Positions 1 to 9,257 are shown, counted from the first letter of the stretch. The stretch is 64,000 bases of DNA from Planctomyces sp. SH-PL62 (GCF_001610895.1 NZ_CP011273.1:4836001-4900000); one strand, 5' to 3'. Translations and numbers: made by a program. The notes: a model not told the origin generated them from the letters alone.

Positions 1-13
1 GAGGGTGGAGCCG

Positions 14-406
14 TCAGCCCCGGGTCACCGCGTCGAAGAAATCGTCCGGGCATTCCTCGTGGAAACGGAGGCGGATCACATGGTCGCCCTCGGGAGTTTC
101 GGAGACTTCGAGCACCTCGGCGCGCACGCAGTCGGACGCTTCGGGTTTCGCCGTCTTGAGCCAGACCTCCTCGAACTCTTCGAGAGGAGTCGGTGACGTG
201 AGCCTGGCGCCGCCCCGGCTGAGATCCACGACCCGCGAGGCGACCGTGGCGAATTGCGTCTCCGAAGCCCACCAGCCGAGCCAGATCCGGCAGTCGACGG
301 CCGGCATCCTGGGACTGGCCCGACGGTCGAGCGAGATGTGCGGGCCACGCCCTCGGCTCGGTCCGGAGATCAGCCGTCGCTGCGTCGACTTGTCCAGGTT
401 CAACAT
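14..406 (-). CDS. PilZ domain protein
   Basis: A 130-residue protein that is almost entirely one PilZ domain, the usual cyclic-di-GMP receptor module. The two ligand motifs are visible: RRASPR (RxxxR) about 30 residues in, and DLSRGG (DxSxxG) about 40 residues later, so nucleotide binding is likely. No effector domain is attached, so the output must come from a partner. I chose the ATG at 406 because a GGAGG lies five bases before it; an ATG at 481 would add 25 low-complexity residues. The upstream neighbours on the same strand are two STAS proteins, but about 240 bases separate them, so co-transcription is uncertain. The cellular target (motility, exopolysaccharide or other) cannot be told from the sequence. 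Confidence 0.8.
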   Translation of the reverse strand: MLNLDKSTQRRLISGPSRGRGPHISLDRRASPRMPAVDCRIWLGWWASETQFATVASRVVDLSRGGARLTSPTPLEEFEEVWLKTAKPEASDCVRAEVLEVSETPEGDHVIRLRFHEECPDDFFDAVTRG

Positions 407-648
407 CGGATCCTCCACTTTCTGGACCTCGGGCGTCCAGGCACCGTCTTGACCGCGGGACCGAGCCGGGCTCGCGTCCACGCCTCCGCTCCCCTCTGCA
501 AATCAACCCTAGGGTGCGGATCGCGACGAGGCCGTCGGCGAGGTCGAAAATCTCGAAACGGGCCGCGGCGTGGCTTTTCCGAGACCTGATGCGGCGGTGG
601 AGGAACGTCTCGGCGTTCGGGGAGTCGCGCCCGAATCGCCGCGGGGCG

Positions 649-1011
649 TCAGGCGCGGAAGAGTTCGACGGAGGAGCGGAGGTCGCGGTCGACGCCGAAC
701 AGGCGGTCCAGGTTGGAGGTGCGGAAGACCTGCTGCAAAACGGGCGAGAGCTCGCAGAGGCGGAGCTTGCCGTGGGTCCCGTCGACCCGGCGCTGGAGGA
801 GGATCAGCTTGCTCAGGAGGGTGCTGGAGATGAGTCCGACGTCGCTGAAGTCGAGCACGAGCCGAATCGGCTGGCCGTCGTTGGGGAGTTGGGCCGCGAT
901 CTGCTCCGCAACCTCGCGCACGGTCCGCTCGTCGAACAGTTGCCGGTCGTGGAAGCGGACGACCTTGACCCCGTCGACCTCCGTCATGCTGATCCGGTCT
1001 GCTGGAGGCAT
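649..1011 (-). CDS. STAS domain protein (anti-sigma factor antagonist type)
   Basis: A 120-residue protein that is a single STAS domain. The strand LVLDFSDVGLISSTLLSK carries Ser/Thr at the position that is phosphorylated in SpoIIAA/RsbV-type antagonists. Such proteins bind anti-sigma kinases or act in partner-switching complexes. It starts 19 bases after the stop of a second STAS gene on the same strand, so the two form an operon. The motif VFRTSNLDRLFGV near the C-terminus closely matches VFRASNIDKLFEF in the neighbour, which points to a duplicated pair. No RsbW-type kinase or PP2C phosphatase lies nearby, so the partner is unknown. A second ATG lies eight codons inside. Confidence 0.82.
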   Translation of the reverse strand: MPPADRISMTEVDGVKVVRFHDRQLFDERTVREVAEQIAAQLPNDGQPIRLVLDFSDVGLISSTLLSKLILLQRRVDGTHGKLRLCELSPVLQQVFRTSNLDRLFGVDRDLRSSVELFRA

Positions 1012-1030
1012 TTTACTGATCCTGATAAGA

Positions 1031-1510
1031 TCACTCGGGTTCGGAAGCGGATCGCTTGCGACGAATTCGTTCGAGGCGGTCCGAGGCCGGACCGCTCCGC
1101 CGGGCCGGGGTCGGCTCGGCCGCTTCGGCGGGCTTGGGCGGAGCTTCGACCTCCCCTCGTTCGATCGCCTCGATCGCGGAGTCCCGATCGGCGACGAACT
1201 CGAAGAGCTTGTCGATGTTGCTGGCTCGGAAGACTTCGTGGACCGTGGGCTCGACGTGGCAGAAGACGACCCGCCCCCCATTCTGCCTGGCGGTCCGCTG
1301 GAGTGCCACGAAATTCCCGAGCGACGAGGAGCCCGCGAACCCCACCCCGGCCAGGTCGATCACCACGAACGGGCGTCCCTTGGACTTGAGATGCTCGTCG
1401 TAGCGGGTGCGAAGCTCGAGGGTGGGAGCCGGATCCAGGCGATGACAGTCCCAGAACTCCGCCAGCAGCACCCCGCCGACGTTGTGGACTTGCACGGAAG
1501 GCTTCAACAT
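1031..1510 (-). CDS. STAS domain protein with charged C-terminal tail
   Basis: A 159-residue protein. Residues 1 to about 115 form a STAS domain with the regulatory loop VVIDLAGVGFAGSSSLGN, where the serines could be the phosphorylation site of an antagonist-type protein. The last 40 residues are a Pro/Ala/Glu linker followed by a basic stretch (RLERIRRKR) absent from the next gene. It is the first gene of a two-gene STAS unit. The ATG at 1510 begins MLKPSVQVHNVGG and has only a weak ribosome-binding site. The likely role is partner switching with an anti-sigma kinase encoded elsewhere; this is inference from the family. Confidence 0.82.
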   Translation of the reverse strand: MLKPSVQVHNVGGVLLAEFWDCHRLDPAPTLELRTRYDEHLKSKGRPFVVIDLAGVGFAGSSSLGNFVALQRTARQNGGRVVFCHVEPTVHEVFRASNIDKLFEFVADRDSAIEAIERGEVEAPPKPAEAAEPTPARRSGPASDRLERIRRKRSASEPE

Positions 1511-2038
1511 GGGTCGATCACCTGGGCCACACGGTTGCGAGGAACGGACCGGCCGCCCCGGTCGCCGCTCGCGGTCGAGCGGGCCGTCCCACGCGGCGAA
1601 AGGCCTGGACCCCCCGCGACGGCGCCGCAGACGGTTCGACCCCGCATCCGGGTGGAGTCGGCGGCGATGGCCATCGTAGCATCGGCCCGGAACTCCGACC
1701 AGGGAGCTGTTCGAACCGTTCCGCACGGGACGACGCGCGGAATCCATGCATCCGGAACTCGTCGGGGAGGATGGGCGGAATTTCGTCGTCGAACAGGGAC
1801 TTGATGGACGATCTCCCCAAGGAGGACCCGCTTCCCATACGACCCTTGGACCGCCCCGACAGGGGGCGACGCCCGCCCGGACGCCGACTCCCGCCGCGAC
1901 TCGACTCCCGGGTACAATGGGGGGAGGGCCCGCCGAGATCCACGGGCCCGGGCGGAATCGAGCCGAGGGGACGTGTCCAGGGTCGCCCCTCGATCGAGGT
2001 CGTCCCCGCCGGGCGGAGCCATTATCGGAGTCGCTGCG
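1511..2038. other. Intergenic region between divergent genes
   Basis: This 528-base gap separates the leftward STAS pair from the rightward DUF1573 gene and should hold promoters for both. A TACAAT hexamer lies at 1913-1918 on the plus strand, but no convincing -35 element sits 16-18 bases upstream. On the minus strand, a stretch starting at an ATG at 1838 has codon use that looks coding for about 50 codons and then degrades; I do not call it a gene. No hairpin or repeat stands out. Confidence 0.4.
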
Positions 2039-3040
2039 ATGTGTTCGATGAGACTCAGAGCGTTCTTCCTGGCCCTGCTGGCCACGGCGGGTCCGGCGGC
2101 CCTGGCCCAGAGCTACGACTGGCTTGATGCGGCCCTCCCCGAGCGCGCCTATGATTTCGGCGTCGTCGCCCGGGGCTCGCAGCTCCGCCACGCCTTCGCG
2201 GTCGTCAATCGGACCGACCAGGAGATCCGCATCCTGGAATGGCGCACCAAGTGCGGCTGCACGGACGTCAAGGTCGGGGCGAAGGTCATCCCTCCGGGAA
2301 CCCAGACCACCATCGAGGTGACGGTCGACACGACGCGTTTCCTCGGCCACAAGCCCTCGGGCCTGACCCTGGTCTTTGAGAGCCCGTCCTACGTTCAGGT
2401 CGACCTGAACACCTCTTGCTTCATCCGGGGCGACATCGTGACCAATCCCGGCCAGCTCGATTTCGGGATCGTCCGCCGCTCCGACAAGCCGCAGACCACG
2501 GCGCTCACGCTGGCCTACGCCGGCGGCCAGCCGGACTGGCAGGTGACGAAGATGAACACGCTCTCGGACCACATCAAGGCCGAACTCCGCGAGGTCGACC
2601 GCACCGTGGGAGGCCAGATCAACTTCACGCTGACGGCCACGCTCCAGCCCAGCGCGCCCAACGGCTACTTCAAGGACGAGATCACCCTGGAGACCAGCGA
2701 CCAGCAGAAGATCCCGATCTCGGTGGTCGCCAACATCCAGAGCGCCGTCGCATTGACGCCCTCGATCATCAATTTCGGCCAGGTGAAGCCGGGCGAGAGC
2801 GTGACCAAGACCGTGCTCGTCCGCTCCGCGCAACCGTTCAGCATCACGGGCCTCACCACCTCCAAGACGGAATTGCAGAGCGACGACCAGTCGAAGGGGG
2901 CGCAGGCCGTCCATCAGGTCAAGCTTACGCTCAAGGCGCCGGACCAGCCCGGGGCCTTCCACTCGCTCATGACGGTCAAGACGGACATCCCGGACGAACC
3001 CGAGGCCGTCCTCAAGACCTTCGCGACGGTCGGCCCATGA
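2039..3040 (+). CDS. DUF1573 domain secreted protein
   Basis: A 333-residue exported protein. The N-terminus MCSMRLRAFFLALLATAG followed by PAALA-QS is a signal peptide with cleavage near residue 23. The mature part contains DUF1573-type beta-sandwich repeats: AYDFGVVARGSQLRHAF with the CGCTDV motif, then LDFGIVRRSD and INFGQVKPGES, each an Ig-like 'DFG.V..G' unit. The family is common in planctomycetes and Bacteroidetes; its biochemical role is unknown, but it is probably extracytoplasmic and adhesive or structural. I chose the ATG at 2039, which has CGGAG about ten bases upstream; ATG 2048 is possible. The stop overlaps the next start by ATGA, so the glycosyltransferase downstream is translationally coupled. 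Confidence 0.85.
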   Translation: MCSMRLRAFFLALLATAGPAALAQSYDWLDAALPERAYDFGVVARGSQLRHAFAVVNRTDQEIRILEWRTKCGCTDVKVGAKVIPPGTQTTIEVTVDTTRFLGHKPSGLTLVFESPSYVQVDLNTSCFIRGDIVTNPGQLDFGIVRRSDKPQTTALTLAYAGGQPDWQVTKMNTLSDHIKAELREVDRTVGGQINFTLTATLQPSAPNGYFKDEITLETSDQQKIPISVVANIQSAVALTPSIINFGQVKPGESVTKTVLVRSAQPFSITGLTTSKTELQSDDQSKGAQAVHQVKLTLKAPDQPGAFHSLMTVKTDIPDEPEAVLKTFATVGP

Positions 3041-4194
3041 CGTCGGATCGGCTCTCGCTGGCCGTCGCCGACGTCAGCTGGTTCACGACCGAGAACCTTT
3101 TTCGCGAGCTGGACGAGCCCGACGTCTCCTTGCTGGCCCTCCGATGCCTCGACTACCGCAACGGCTGGCGAAAGGGCCTTCGCCCCTGGTCCCCTTCGTG
3201 CCGCACGCATCGCCAGGCCGAACGGCGATGGGCGCGGGACATGCTGCTCCCCCCCGGCTGGATGAAGCGGTTCCCCCGCATCGGCATGCGTCCCATCGCC
3301 CGGACGATCGAGCGGTTCTGGACGCGCCGCGGGGGACGTCGGGGCCTCGTCGTCACCTATCCGCATTATCGACACCTCGTCGACCTGGCCCGCCCCGACG
3401 CGACCCTCTACTACAACCTGGACGACTACACGCTCTACTGGCCCGACCACGCCGACGAGCTTCGCGCGCTGGAGCGCGACCTGGTCTCCCGTTCGGCGTC
3501 GACGGTCTGCGTGGCGCTCGAGCAGGCCGAGGCCCTGCGTCGGGAGGTCCCCGCCGCCGCGTCCCGGATCCACCACATCGCCCATGGGACGCCCGCCATG
3601 TTCCTGACGCGGGAGCCGCTGGACCGTCCCGGCCCGCCGCCGGACGACGTGGCGCGGCTCCCCCGGCCGCTCCTGGGCTACGTCGGCTCGCTGGAGGACC
3701 GGCTGGACTGGCCGCTCTTGGAAACGATCGCGATGGCGTTCCCGACGGCGTCGATCGTGGTCGTCGGCAGGCCGCCCGGGCCCGGGGCCGAAGCCTGGCG
3801 CAAGGCTTGCGCCCGCACGATCGCCCTGCCGAACGTCCACGTCCTCGGCTGGCGGCGCCAGCACGAGTTGCCCGCCTACTACCAGACGTTCGACGTGAAC
3901 CTGATCCCCTACCTCGTCGACCACCCGTTCAACAGGGCCTGCTCGCCCACCAAGATCATGGACGGGATGGGGGCGACGCGGCCCCTGGTCTCGACGGCGG
4001 TCCCGGAGTGTCGGCTCTATACGGACCTGTTCGACGTGGCCGAGACGCACGACGCGTTCGTGGAGGCGGTGCGCCGCATCGTCGAGCAAGGCTCGGACGA
4101 CGGCCGCGCGGGCCTGCGGCACGCCCATGCCGCGGCGAACCTCTGCTCCGCCGTCGCTTCGCGCGTCGTCGCGACGCTCGAAGCCTCGGCGTGA
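3037..4194 (+). CDS. Glycosyltransferase, GT4-like
   Basis: A 385-residue cytoplasmic glycosyltransferase with a GT-B layout. The C-terminal half shows the group 1 pattern: LLGYVGSLEDRLDW, VVVGRPPG, NVHVLGWRRQHELPAYYQ, then FDVNLIPYLVDHPFNRACS and KIMDGMGATRPLVSTAVPE, the last matching the nucleotide-sugar binding E-containing loop. The N-terminal half is less conserved but has YYNLDDYTLYW, seen in related enzymes of polysaccharide loci. The donor and acceptor sugars cannot be predicted. The start ATG at 3037 overlaps the stop of the DUF1573 gene (ATGA), so the two are co-expressed. No polysaccharide cluster surrounds it. Confidence 0.8.
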   Translation: MTSDRLSLAVADVSWFTTENLFRELDEPDVSLLALRCLDYRNGWRKGLRPWSPSCRTHRQAERRWARDMLLPPGWMKRFPRIGMRPIARTIERFWTRRGGRRGLVVTYPHYRHLVDLARPDATLYYNLDDYTLYWPDHADELRALERDLVSRSASTVCVALEQAEALRREVPAAASRIHHIAHGTPAMFLTREPLDRPGPPPDDVARLPRPLLGYVGSLEDRLDWPLLETIAMAFPTASIVVVGRPPGPGAEAWRKACARTIALPNVHVLGWRRQHELPAYYQTFDVNLIPYLVDHPFNRACSPTKIMDGMGATRPLVSTAVPECRLYTDLFDVAETHDAFVEAVRRIVEQGSDDGRAGLRHAHAAANLCSAVASRVVATLEASA

Positions 4195-4323
4195 GCCGTG
4201 GCCGGACTCGACCGATGCGGGAACTAGGTGGCGTCGCAAGCCTCGCGCCGCTAGAGTCGTTTTCCAGAACAGCGATGAAAGCTCGCAGCCGGTGAGAATG
4301 TTCGCGACCGAAGGAGTAGACCG

Positions 4324-5718
4324 ATGAGCCTTGGCCTGCGCGTGCGCCTGTCGATCATGATGTTCCTCCAGTACTTCGTGTGGGGAATCTGGCTCCCCAT
4401 GCTCGCCCAGAGGTTGGGGAACAACGACCTGAAGCTCACCGGCGGCGAGATCGGCTGGATCTTCAGCGTGTACGGATTCGGGTCGGTCGTCGGCCCGCTC
4501 ATCATGGGCCAACTCGCCGACCGCTACTTCGCGACCGAGCGCGTCATGGCCTTCGCGCATTCGGTCGGCGGGCTGCTGCTGATCGCCGCCGCCTACGCCA
4601 CCTCCTTCTGGCCGATCTTCCTGCTGATGCTGGCCTACTGCAACCTGTACATGCCGACGATGGCGCTGACCAACTCGCTGGCGTTCCGCAGCCTGGGCGA
4701 GGCCAACCAGCAGCACTTCCCCTCGATTCGAGTCTGGGGGACGATCGGCTGGATCGCGGCGGGCCTCTTCTTCACCGCCTACCTCGACTACAACAGCCTG
4801 GCGTTCTATCAGTCGATCTTCGACCTCCTGAACCTGCACGGTCCGTTCGAGAACTTCCTGTCGTTCTGGCGGGCGTCGATCGTTCCGCTCTGGCAGGCCC
4901 TGTTCGCGCTGCCGTACGTGGGCGAGCCCAGCTACAAGGACTGTCTGCGCGTCTCCGGGTTCTTCTCCGTCGTGTACGGCGTCTACTGCCTGACGCTTCC
5001 GCACACGCCGCCGGCGCCGGCGAAGGAGACCGACCCCATCGACAAGAAGTCGGCCGTCCTGGAGTGCCTGGAACTGATGAAGTTCCGGTCGTTCGCCGTG
5101 CTGATCGTGGTCGCCGGCCTCGTGGGGATCATGCTGGCGTTCTACTTCGCCTGCGAGAACTTCTTCCTCGAATCGATCGGCATCGATCCCAAGCAGGTCG
5201 GCGCCTTCATGACGATCTCGCAGATCGCCGAGGCCGTGGTCGTCCTGTTCATCCCCTGGTCGGTCAGCAAGTTCGGCTTCAAGAAGACGATGATGATCGG
5301 CATGGGGGCCTGGGCGATCCGGTTCGGATTCTCGGCGCTGGGCTATCCCCCCTGGTTGATGGTCGGCACGCTGATGCTGCACGGCTTCGCGTTCGGGTTC
5401 TTCTTCATCGTCGCGCAAATGTTCGTCGACCGTTCGGCGAGCTGGGACATCAAGGCGTCGGCCCAGTCGCTCCTGGTGTTCGTGATCTACGGCCTCGGCA
5501 CGGTCGCTGGCAGCGCGATCGCCGGCTACGTCCTGGACTTCTTCGCGAGCACGGTGGACGGCGCCGTCGTCCACAACTGGCGAGGCATCTGGATGGGCCC
5601 GCTTCTGCTGACGCTGCTGTGCATGGGGATCTTCGCGCTCATCTTCCGCGAGGAGCAGATCGGCGAGATCCGCGAGGACGCCGAGTCGCATTCCAAGCCC
5701 GGCGCGGTCGGCCACTAA
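4324..5718 (+). CDS. MFS transporter, nucleoside:H+ symporter type
   Basis: A 464-residue inner-membrane transporter with about twelve hydrophobic segments. The N-terminus RLSIMMFLQYFVWGIWLPML and the following GGEIGWIFSVYGFGSVVGP are characteristic of the NHS branch of the major facilitator superfamily (NupG/XapB relatives), which import nucleosides with protons. The GQLADRYF loop after the second helix is the MFS motif A equivalent. The acidic and His-containing substrate residues cannot be mapped reliably here. A strong AAGGAG lies eight bases before the ATG. A perfect 28-base palindrome follows the stop and probably ends the transcript. The gene appears monocistronic. Confidence 0.85.
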   Translation: MSLGLRVRLSIMMFLQYFVWGIWLPMLAQRLGNNDLKLTGGEIGWIFSVYGFGSVVGPLIMGQLADRYFATERVMAFAHSVGGLLLIAAAYATSFWPIFLLMLAYCNLYMPTMALTNSLAFRSLGEANQQHFPSIRVWGTIGWIAAGLFFTAYLDYNSLAFYQSIFDLLNLHGPFENFLSFWRASIVPLWQALFALPYVGEPSYKDCLRVSGFFSVVYGVYCLTLPHTPPAPAKETDPIDKKSAVLECLELMKFRSFAVLIVVAGLVGIMLAFYFACENFFLESIGIDPKQVGAFMTISQIAEAVVVLFIPWSVSKFGFKKTMMIGMGAWAIRFGFSALGYPPWLMVGTLMLHGFAFGFFFIVAQMFVDRSASWDIKASAQSLLVFVIYGLGTVAGSAIAGYVLDFFASTVDGAVVHNWRGIWMGPLLLTLLCMGIFALIFREEQIGEIREDAESHSKPGAVGH

Positions 5719-5743
5719 GCGGCTCCGGCCGAGGAAGTCTTTC

Positions 5744-5771
5744 ACGGGGGGGCGTCGCGACGCCCCCCCGT
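5744..5771. terminator. GC-rich perfect hairpin after the MFS gene
   Basis: A perfect inverted repeat of 14 bases per arm (ACGGGGGGGCGTCG and its complement) lies 25 bases after the MFS stop codon. It can form a very stable stem. No T-run follows directly (CCGTTTCG), so it may be a terminator or an mRNA-stabilising 3' hairpin. Confidence 0.6.
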
Positions 5772-5870
5772 CCGTTTCGAAGCCGTCGTGTCGCCGCGAA
5801 CGCTTTGGGATACGCTGGGATGGGAATGGTGAGTCGCCAAGGTCGGCCGCTCGGCGGGGGAGGGATCGTC

Positions 5871-8273
5871 GTGTCGAACACATCGCGAATCGTCCGGGGA
5901 TCGCTCGTCGCCGTCGCGCTGACCCTTGTCATCGGCGGCGCCCGCGCACAGGGGCCCGAGCCCGACGAGACCAGCCGCCATCTGGAGGCGATTCGGGCCC
6001 GGCTGGAGGACCGTTCCCTCGAGCTGGCGGACCGCGAGGAACTGGCGCTGGAGATGACCGCGACCCTGGATCGCTCGGCGCGGGTCGCGACGGGACTCGA
6101 CGCGAAACTCGGCCGCTGGGACGCCGCCGTCGAACTGCTCGACGAGTTCGATCGCAAGAATCCCGACCATCCCCGGAAGCGGGAGTTCGGGCTCCAGGCC
6201 GCCGTGTACCGATGGGCGCAGGCCCGGACCCGGCACGATCAGCGAGCCCTCTTTCCGACGCACGTCGGAGGCGAGACCGCGAAGGAATCGGCGGCCCTCG
6301 ACGACGCCATCGCCCGCCTCCGCCGGATCGTCGGCGGCGCCGCGGGCGGGCTGTCCGACAACATCCGATTCCGGCTCGCCTGGGCCTTGACCGATCGAGC
6401 CGCCCTGGAAGCCGCGGGGGCGCCCACGGCCGCCCTGAGACGTGAGGAGGCCCTCGATTTCCTCAAGGAGCCTCCGTCGGAGGCCAGCCTCCTCGGCTTC
6501 CACGCGCTGCTGAAGGCCGAGTTGCTCCGCCAGTCCGGAAAGCTCGCGGACGCGGCCGCTCAGATCGAGGTCGCCGCGAAGGCCGTCCCGCCGCCGCCCG
6601 AGGCCGAGCTTATGGACGCGCTCGTCCCCATCCTCATCGATCAGTCCCTGTTCGACGAAGCTGAAAAGCGGGTGGAGGCCTCTCAGCTCCCGCCGCCTGG
6701 CAAGGCCCTCCAGCAAGTGCGGATCGACCTGGCCCGGTGGAAAGCGGCGGACCCGGCCGACCGCGCGCCGCGGCGGACGATCGAGGACGATCTCGTGCGG
6801 CGGATTCAGCCGCTCCGGGAGGCGAACGCCCCGGAGCTCCGGCTGGCCCTGGCGGCGATCGCCCGCGCCGGCGCGACGTTCGACGCCGACGCCTCCCCGC
6901 CGCTCTGGGACGCGATCGCCGAGGGCTTCGAAATCCTCGGAGATCTCACGTCCGCCGCAGGGGCCTCGGAGAAGGCGGCCGCGAGCGCGGACCGACTCGG
7001 TCGACGCGACCAGGCCGCCGCGTCGCGGTTGCGGGCGGGGGGCTTCCTGTTCCAGGCCGGCCGTTACTCGGAGGCCGACGCCGTGCTCGAGAAGGTCGTC
7101 GCCGATCGCGAGGCCGGAGGCGCGCGACCGAAAGCCAGCCTGCTCCAGTCGCTGGCGAGGGGGCGGGCGCTCGCCGCCGGGGTCGCGGGGGTCGACGCCG
7201 ATTCCTACGGGCGGGCCCTGGAGCGACACATCCACGAATTCTCGGATGATCCGACCTCCAACGAAGCGCGCTGGATGCTCGGGATGCTGCTACAGGCGCG
7301 AGGCCGGAGCGAGGAGGCGTTGAAGCTCTGGAAGGCCGTCCCGGTCGATTCCCCGCGCTGGATCCAGGCGCGGACCGCCGCCTGCGAGAGCTACCGACAC
7401 TCCCTGGAGGCCCAGGTCGCCGCCGAGGAGCGCGAGGGGCTCGAAGCGCGCTACGCCGAGGCGACGGCCTTCCTGAACGAGAGCCTGGCGATGGCGCGGG
7501 AACACCCGGACGCGGAACGCGCGGAGTTGCTCGTCTGTCGGGCGAGGCTGAACCTCGTCCCCGTGGTCGGTAAGCCCGCGACCGCTCGCGACGCCGCCGA
7601 ACAGGCCGCCAAGGCGAGCTTGACCGACGCCCGACGTTACCAGGCGAAGCTCGCCCGGATGATCGCCCTGGCCGAGCTCGGCCGCTACGTCGAGGCCGAG
7701 CGCGAGGCGCAGCAGCACCCGACGTGGGCCGTCGCCTCGGAACGCCCCGCGCTGCTGGACGCACTCCGCCAGATCGACCTGATCGCCGGGGCCTCCGAGA
7801 CCGACCTCCTCCAGCGTCGCATGGGCCTGATCGCCAGGCTCGTGATCCAGCCCCTCCTCCGGGACGAGTCGCTGACGGACGACGAGCGCAACGAGCTGAC
7901 CTTCCGGCTGGCGCGAGCCCTGCTCTTCCAGGGCGATCCCCAGTCCGCGCAGGCCACCCTCCAGGGTTGGACCCCCTCCACCCGGAAGGCCGACGATCGA
8001 TTCCTCAGGGACCTGGCCGACACTTATTTCCGCCTCGACGCCAACGAGCTGGCCATCGACGTGGAGCGGCTGCGTATCAAGAAGCTCAAGGCCGGGAGCC
8101 CGGCCTGGTTCGACTCCCGCTACGGGCTGGCGCTGGCGTACTACCGGCTCGGCCGCAAGCGGGACGCGCTCCAGCTCATCGAGGGGACCTCGATCCTCCA
8201 CCCGGACCTGGGCGGGGGACGGCTCCGTGAGAAGTTCATCCGGCTCCGTCAACGCCTCGGCTCGGCCCCGTGA
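5871..8273 (+). CDS. Secreted TPR-repeat protein
   Basis: An 800-residue protein. A signal peptide (SNTSRIVRGSLVAVALTL, then VIGGARAQG) is followed by an all-helical, Ala/Leu/Glu-rich chain with degenerate tetratricopeptide repeats throughout. The clearest are the C-terminal units LTFRLARALLFQGDPQSAQA, FLRDLADTYFRLDANELA and RYGLALAYYRLGRKRDAL. No catalytic domain is visible, so it is likely a periplasmic scaffold. I chose the GTG at 5871: GGGGGAGGG precedes it at good spacing and the signal peptide begins there. An ATG at 5820 would add 17 glycine-rich residues. Its last 38 bases overlap the 3' end of the convergent hydrolase gene. Confidence 0.75.
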   Translation: MSNTSRIVRGSLVAVALTLVIGGARAQGPEPDETSRHLEAIRARLEDRSLELADREELALEMTATLDRSARVATGLDAKLGRWDAAVELLDEFDRKNPDHPRKREFGLQAAVYRWAQARTRHDQRALFPTHVGGETAKESAALDDAIARLRRIVGGAAGGLSDNIRFRLAWALTDRAALEAAGAPTAALRREEALDFLKEPPSEASLLGFHALLKAELLRQSGKLADAAAQIEVAAKAVPPPPEAELMDALVPILIDQSLFDEAEKRVEASQLPPPGKALQQVRIDLARWKAADPADRAPRRTIEDDLVRRIQPLREANAPELRLALAAIARAGATFDADASPPLWDAIAEGFEILGDLTSAAGASEKAAASADRLGRRDQAAASRLRAGGFLFQAGRYSEADAVLEKVVADREAGGARPKASLLQSLARGRALAAGVAGVDADSYGRALERHIHEFSDDPTSNEARWMLGMLLQARGRSEEALKLWKAVPVDSPRWIQARTAACESYRHSLEAQVAAEEREGLEARYAEATAFLNESLAMAREHPDAERAELLVCRARLNLVPVVGKPATARDAAEQAAKASLTDARRYQAKLARMIALAELGRYVEAEREAQQHPTWAVASERPALLDALRQIDLIAGASETDLLQRRMGLIARLVIQPLLRDESLTDDERNELTFRLARALLFQGDPQSAQATLQGWTPSTRKADDRFLRDLADTYFRLDANELAIDVERLRIKKLKAGSPAWFDSRYGLALAYYRLGRKRDALQLIEGTSILHPDLGGGRLREKFIRLRQRLGSAP

Positions 8274-9209
8274 GGCCGAAGGCCCGGCGCAAGGCCGTGG
8301 CGATCTCGTCGACCGCCTCGCGGCCCTGATCGAAAAACGGATAACGGCGCAGGAATCCGTGGATCATCCCTCCGCGGCGGGAGAGCGTCGTCGGCACGCC
8401 CGCGGCCCTCAGCCGCTCGGCGTAGCGCTCGCCCTCGTCTCGGAGGACGTCGTACCCGGCCGTGACGACCAACGCGGGCGCCAGCCCCGACAGGTCGTCC
8501 GCCCGCAGCGGGGAGAGGTAGGGGTTGCTCCGGTCGAGCGGGGCGGGGGCATACTGGTCCATGTACCAGATCATCTCGTCGCGAGTCAGCAGGTAGCCCG
8601 TCCCGAAGCGATGATAGCTCCCGGTCTCGGCGTCGCAGTCGACGATCGGATAAGCGAGGACTTGCAGCAACGGCCGAGGTCCGCCCCGGTCGCGCGCCAT
8701 CAGGGCCGACACGGCGGCGAGGTTCCCCCCGCGCTGTCGCCGCAGACGGCGAGCCGGGCGGGGTCGCCTCCGACCTCGCCCGCGTGCTCGCCGAACCAGC
8801 TCAGGGCGGCGTAAGCGTCCTCGGCGGCGGCCGGGAAGGGGTGCTCCGGAGCGAGCCGATAACCTACGGAGGCCACGATCGCCCCCGAGGCGTTCGCCAA
8901 CGCCCGACAAAGGTTCTCATGCGATGCGAGGTCGCCGACGACCCAGCCGCCGCCGTGCGAGAAGACCACGACCGGCGCCGGGCCTTCGCCCAGATGCACG
9001 GGGGTCACGACGCGGAGTCGGAGGTCTCCCCCCGGCCCGGGGATCGTCCGATCCTCGACGCGGGTCACCCGAGGGGGGGCCCCCAGGAACCGCGCCGAGA
9101 CCGCCATCTGGACGCGGGCCTGCTCCGGGGTCATCTGGTCGACGGTCGGCAGGTCCGCCGTCGCCAGCTTGTCGAGGAACTCTCGGACCTGGGGATCAAG
9201 GGCCGTCAC
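8236..9209 (-). pseudogene. Alpha/beta hydrolase (HSL/family IV esterase), frameshifted
   Basis: Two reading frames together encode one complete carboxylesterase of the hormone-sensitive-lipase family, about 324 residues. The first frame (start 9209) holds the oxyanion motif HGGGW, YRLAPEHPFPAA and the nucleophile elbow GDSAGG. The second frame (to stop 8236) continues directly with NLAAVSALMARDRGG, then the acid residue region AGYDVLRDEGE and the catalytic histidine GMIHGF. The break is at a run of six C at 8725-8730 (plus strand); one more C would restore GDSAGGNLAAV exactly. All catalytic residues are otherwise intact and the second part keeps coding character, so the lesion is either a base-calling error or a very recent mutation. 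The 3' end overlaps the convergent TPR gene. Confidence 0.8.
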
Positions 9210-9257
9210 GAACGTCCTCCCTGACTCGTCGGCGCATCTCGCCCCGCCGAGTGATCT

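Noticed and set aside
1511-2962. Long open frame on the minus strand across the DUF1573 gene
   Set aside because: It is antisense to a clear secreted protein; long antisense frames are expected at this GC content. Only its C-terminal 159 codons (STAS) are real.
2914-5883. 989-codon minus-strand frame antisense to the glycosyltransferase and MFS genes
   Set aside because: Arg/Asp/His-rich shadow translation without any motif; the plus-strand genes are unmistakable.
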